NCBI RefSeq assembly: GCF_025660655.1
Contig: NZ_JAOTIN010000005.1
Coordinates: 1 to 64,000 of the forward strand
DNA from: Streptococcus sp. CSL10205-OR2
GTDB taxonomy: Bacteria; Bacillota; Bacilli; Lactobacillales; Streptococcaceae
DNA length: 64,000 bases
Reading direction: 5' to 3'
In this document: piece after piece, positions 62,901-64,000 of the stretch
How the letters are laid out: every line of letters starts with the position of its first letter
Position numbering within the stretch: the first letter of the stretch is position 1
The notes under the pieces: model-generated
What the model saw: only the letters and a program-made list of their open reading frames with translations
The model's database searches: none
What the model was told of the DNA's origin: nothing
Translations under genes and position numbers: made by a program

Positions 62901-64000
62901 TTGAGAACCATCTTGTGTATCTGTCTCTTCACCAGTAGCTTCATTTGTTGAGCCAGATCCTTCTTGAGTATCACCTGGAGTTGATGAATCACCTGGAGTT
63001 TCTGAAGATGTTCCTGTATCCTCACCAGAAGCGTCTGATTCACCTTCTTCTTCGCTAGCAGGCGCTGTAACTGTTAATGTCCATTGTTTAGTTATTCCAT
63101 CAAGAGTTGCTTTTAAGCTACCAGTTCCTGCTTTAAGAGCAATAAGTCTGTTTCCTTCAACGCTTGCAATAGCTTCGTTGCCTTCAGATTCAATCGTATA
63201 GCTGATACTTGGATTTTCAAGAAAATCTGGTTGAATAACAGGGTTTAAGTCAATTTGAGCATCAACAGCTAAACTAATGGTAGACTCAGTATAGTCAGGG
63301 AACTCAAGACTTTCAGCCTCATAAGGCAAATGTGTGATTTTAGCACCATTAACTTGGTTAACATGATTGCTACGTCTAGGAGCAGCTGTACTTGTTGAAC
63401 GAACTACCAGGATATGTTCTCCTTCTTCTAGTTGTTCAGAAGTATAAACTACAACAGGAGTGCCACGTCTTGCTTGATGAAGATTAACTCTAGTCCAATT
63501 CCCATTATCAACTTTTACTTCAACGACCCCATGATTATGAGATTTGGTTGCTAGTAATTCAATTTTTTGACCAACAAAAGGAATAGCATAACCAACTTCA
63601 TTGATGTTAGGTGTGTTTTTAGGGACATCTTTGTAAGCTTCACCAGTAACAAACGTCCAACCTTCTGAGAAGATGAATTTGTTAGTGCTTCTTTGAGCAT
63701 TTCTTGAATCTAAATCAATTTGTGTAACCACTGGTGCAACTGGTGCTGTTTCTTCTGGTGCTTCAGCTTCATTTTCTGCTTCTGCATCAGCTTCTACTTC
63801 TTCTGGTTGATTTTCTTCATTTACAGAAGGATTAGTAGGAGCTTCAGTTGTCTCCTCACTTGTAGCAACTGGTGTTGGTGCTACTTCTGTATTAGCCACT
63901 GGTGCTTGTGGTGCTTCAGCTTCTGCTGTTTCTTCAGCAGCTGTTTCATTTACTGCCATAGTTTCAACTGAACTTGCTTCAACACTCGCTACATCAGGGA
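56925..64000 (-). CDS. Giant LPXTG-anchored glycan-active protein (DUF4091 + LamG + Asp-box propeller), 5' end outside the window
   Basis: The frame stays open to the right edge, so the start and signal peptide are missing; the ATG at 63959 is internal. From the visible N-end: an Ala/Glu-rich stretch; two related galactose-binding-like modules (SHNHGVVEV near residue 120 and SHNHGIVEV near 435), each followed by a Big2-type Ig domain; a DUF4091 glycoside-hydrolase domain of GH123 type with FYVGIDERPN (DNA about 61,700-60,550); a LamG-like domain (60,360-59,770); a beta-propeller with three Asp boxes SEDGGLTW, SKDKGRTW, SEDEGQTW (59,520-58,370); GA-like helical repeats with EF-hand-like loops; a C-terminal domain; three ETKVP/TAPTAEDKP repeats; and LPNTG with an anchor. 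The FRIP-type sialidase motif is not seen. It likely acts on host glycans; substrate unproven. Confidence 0.88.
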   Translation of the reverse strand, partial: PDVASVEASSVETMAVNETAAEETAEAEAPQAPVANTEVAPTPVATSEETTEAPTNPSVNEENQPEEVEADAEAENEAEAPEETAPVAPVVTQIDLDSRNAQRSTNKFIFSEGWTFVTGEAYKDVPKNTPNINEVGYAIPFVGQKIELLATKSHNHGVVEVKVDNGNWTRVNLHQARRGTPVVVYTSEQLEEGEHILVVRSTSTAAPRRSNHVNQVNGAKITHLPYEAESLEFPDYTESTISLAVDAQIDLNPVIQPDFLENPSISYTIESEGNEAIASVEGNRLIALKAGTGSLKATLDGITKQWTLTVTAPASEEEGESDASGEDTGTSSETPGDSSTPGDTQEGSGSTNEATGEETDTQDGSQSSDTSEEAADEETEEDAAEPVVTQIDLSSVNSQSDTNKFVFSQGWVVTANEAYRDVPKNTPNIENIKYDILFVGQKIELLATKSHNHGIVEVSLDDSGVWTAVDLYQRTRGQAGVVYTSDLLEHGPHKLTVRSTNRTSSGRSNHVNQVNGARVTHKPYKAESIRFTESGLTLKESQSLDTHLEVNPSYADASQVTYRIEDDTIASVDVNGRVKGLVRGTTNLIATLGKLTTRIPVTVEATVAAYRGTFVDNNRHYYGDAYAELKAQAQDVASQKLVGWKKETVNTQIAILPIDSGLKNLRFELVDLQDGNGNSIAKSNITANFIKEISGYRGNAGYHRANKLTINKTPSISRPDILSNASSVQVDYNTIQNLWLSVAIPENAKAGKYTGTVKVYADDIATPLNFTLNLDVQDAVLNEEKSFDIELWQYPYRSAEYYKVEPFSDKHLAILRPMMEKYKAIGGNGITASIVEEAWGGQTYADGEVRVPSMIKWTKETNGEFSFDYTDFDKWVTFADSLGLADKVVGYSMIPWGNKVTYLDKATNEKAFVEVPVTSRDYATVWRPFLTSLVAHLDEKGWFDRFYVGIDERPNMELAFGLIDSVKNKDNKTLKIAAAANHFSGNFASTAERIDHLSIGTPHMKSQAAEFKQMVADRAKKGKKTTLYTATEEYPNSMLFNMPGESYFSVLYGAKYNTNGFLRWALDAWVKEPLKDLSHWAFESGDTQLIYPDEPTAANPKPQSSVRLEKMAEAVRDVNKIYQMRKEYPQLGIEIDNLLSSLEDRYDRTTPHNGIGERIAREPSATTLVSIPRDLAAFKVRLNEIIDRYLELKASGADPIENPSILDVLDKNIKARFTFDGTEQLANVKTNVSGAIQNDAQAEFGQGVDGKSLIVKPGQALVVSEEINLTDNYSLSFWMKPGENNTGISSIFWDGTNPTNTGAQSISFDLKVGQGTSANNMGIHVKEGYLTYQYAENGNGWKHYTIVKDTAAGKLKLYVNGVKQPDILWPPANQTKQPVKLPIKYIGGKNFNGELDDVIVFDKVLSDFEIAELATRPGINAPDTVSLSKDQTKRIPVTLSKITGDLVYQVADVAIATVDAEGLITPKHAGETSVTIATTDGLHSKVVKIIVTHALHSQIPTHVLPEEFAKAMDRVPGEYLGQPDMVMLEDGKTLITVYPKGHGHGEIVLRRSEDGGLTWSDRLPVPDEWKESRETPTLYTLNFADGRQEVMRITGGPKQAGWGDGKGGFYTSISKDKGRTWSPEKKFYTDQTVVVGMASLVQMYENGRPIDKWMGVYHDHTNFINYKTYLTFDADGNELWSTPEAYLSQHRQTEAYYQISEVGIVRTPDKTKLIALGRTQAHNDLSTIFFSEDEGQTWSKPKPMPASLLGERHKIAVDPVSGRLVITFREIIQDYNNNGALERNDWMSGDWIAWVGTFDDLLNGGEGQYRILLGEDFTPNAKSGDTGYTGLVILSDGTIVANSYGVFYQEDARVKPNNTASNITWTTSIRSVRFKLEDIDLLAATPEEKVALAEQLDTLAKQALTVANQDGLINPEEALGLTELNKEVVAKKALADKAVKALPATNADKAGLQARLDALTGITVPEVTDADNNGKADATELSEATELVVAAEEANAVVKEALRLFNEDGKITQEEATELTSYNDDAKAKKAAADVAVKALADTVSEKTALQNRINALEGIVVPEVSESDDTTQETLEETKEIVDSTSGVRIMLEEGELASIKDVSVSQIETDDPNTPNILKALDYDLFDIELLDVNGDTIQPLKDVLVVLPIDKDKEVARVIYLPNTDQEEILDFTMTTFTDQNGETHQAVAFVTKHFSEYGIVYKTKVTKVPNNAPSYELPESDFVAETAVPKAAPTAEDKPVFEGILETKVPETAPTAEDKPAFEGTLETKVPSTAPIAEDKPAFDGQLQSLSTKPKTMAKDKEAKEAPKTSQTSQAKTLPNTGDSTNTAVVGTLVALSSLALYGYGRKKRESEL

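Noticed and set aside
56925..63959. Complete gene starting at ATG 63959
   Set aside because: The frame continues without a stop to the window edge (residues PDVASVEASSVET precede that Met), and no signal peptide follows it, so it is an internal methionine.

Overview
The window is about 64 kb of low-GC Firmicutes DNA that reads as a Streptococcus chromosome, probably from the pyogenic or environmental side of the genus. Support for this: YSIRK and LPXTG surface proteins, an SpxB/Pox-type pyruvate oxidase, a DhaS/DhaQ-controlled dihydroxyacetone kinase, cre-like CcpA sites, and strong AGGAGG-type ribosome binding sites. The species is inferred, not proven. No rRNA, tRNA, CRISPR array, insertion sequence or phage module was found.

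Layout from left to right. (1) 0.1-7.5 kb: a minus-strand beta-glucoside operon with a GH1 phospho-glycosidase, a MupG/DUF871 protein, a LicR-type PRD regulator, PTS EIIB, EIIA and EIIC, a DUF3284 protein and a tiny membrane protein. (2) 7.6-10.1 kb: alsS-alsD for acetoin formation. (3) 10.3-10.8 kb: a NusG-domain-II protein on the plus strand. (4) 10.9-19.3 kb: a three-gene operon with a DivIVA-like coiled-coil protein, a small soluble protein (possibly YbjN-like) and a 2433-residue collagen-like YSIRK/LPXTG protein. (5) 19.6-26.1 kb: a quinone and flavin electron-transfer cluster with MenA/UbiA, ApbE, an FMN-binding lipoprotein, a polyprenyl diphosphate synthase, an Ndh2-like NADH dehydrogenase with a membrane tail, and a Gx/HepS-type membrane protein. 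(6) 26.3-29.9 kb: dhaKLM and divergent dhaS-dhaQ. (7) 30.1-33.7 kb: small housekeeping genes (GNAT, YjdI ferredoxin-like, ABC-F, PatB). (8) 33.8-39.7 kb: a three-gene locus that I read as a RADAR-type anti-phage system. It has an RdrA-like P-loop ATPase, a 249-residue protein of unknown function and an RdrB-like adenosine deaminase with a complete zinc-site signature. (9) 40-43.5 kb: pyruvate oxidase, a class-C-type serine hydrolase and a small unknown protein. (10) 43.5-52.4 kb: a LysR regulator convergent with a seven-gene operon for a 2-oxoacid dehydrogenase complex (E1a, E1b, E2, E3), a lone EIIC-like permease, phosphate butyryltransferase and butyrate kinase. (11) 52.6-56.7 kb: a TetR regulator and a heterodimeric ABC exporter. 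(12) 56.9-64.0 kb: a giant LPXTG-anchored glycan-active protein whose N-terminus lies beyond the right edge.

Much of the metabolism meets at pyruvate. AlsS/AlsD drain it to acetoin, pyruvate oxidase yields acetyl phosphate and hydrogen peroxide, and the dehydrogenase/Ptb/Buk operon could convert 2-oxoacids to acyl-CoA and then ATP. The Ndh2/demethylmenaquinone/flavoprotein cluster offers a route to reoxidise NADH. The best candidate for something undescribed is the RADAR-like locus with its unknown middle gene. The DivIVA-like/collagen-like operon and the Ptb-Buk-dehydrogenase operon with an embedded permease come next.
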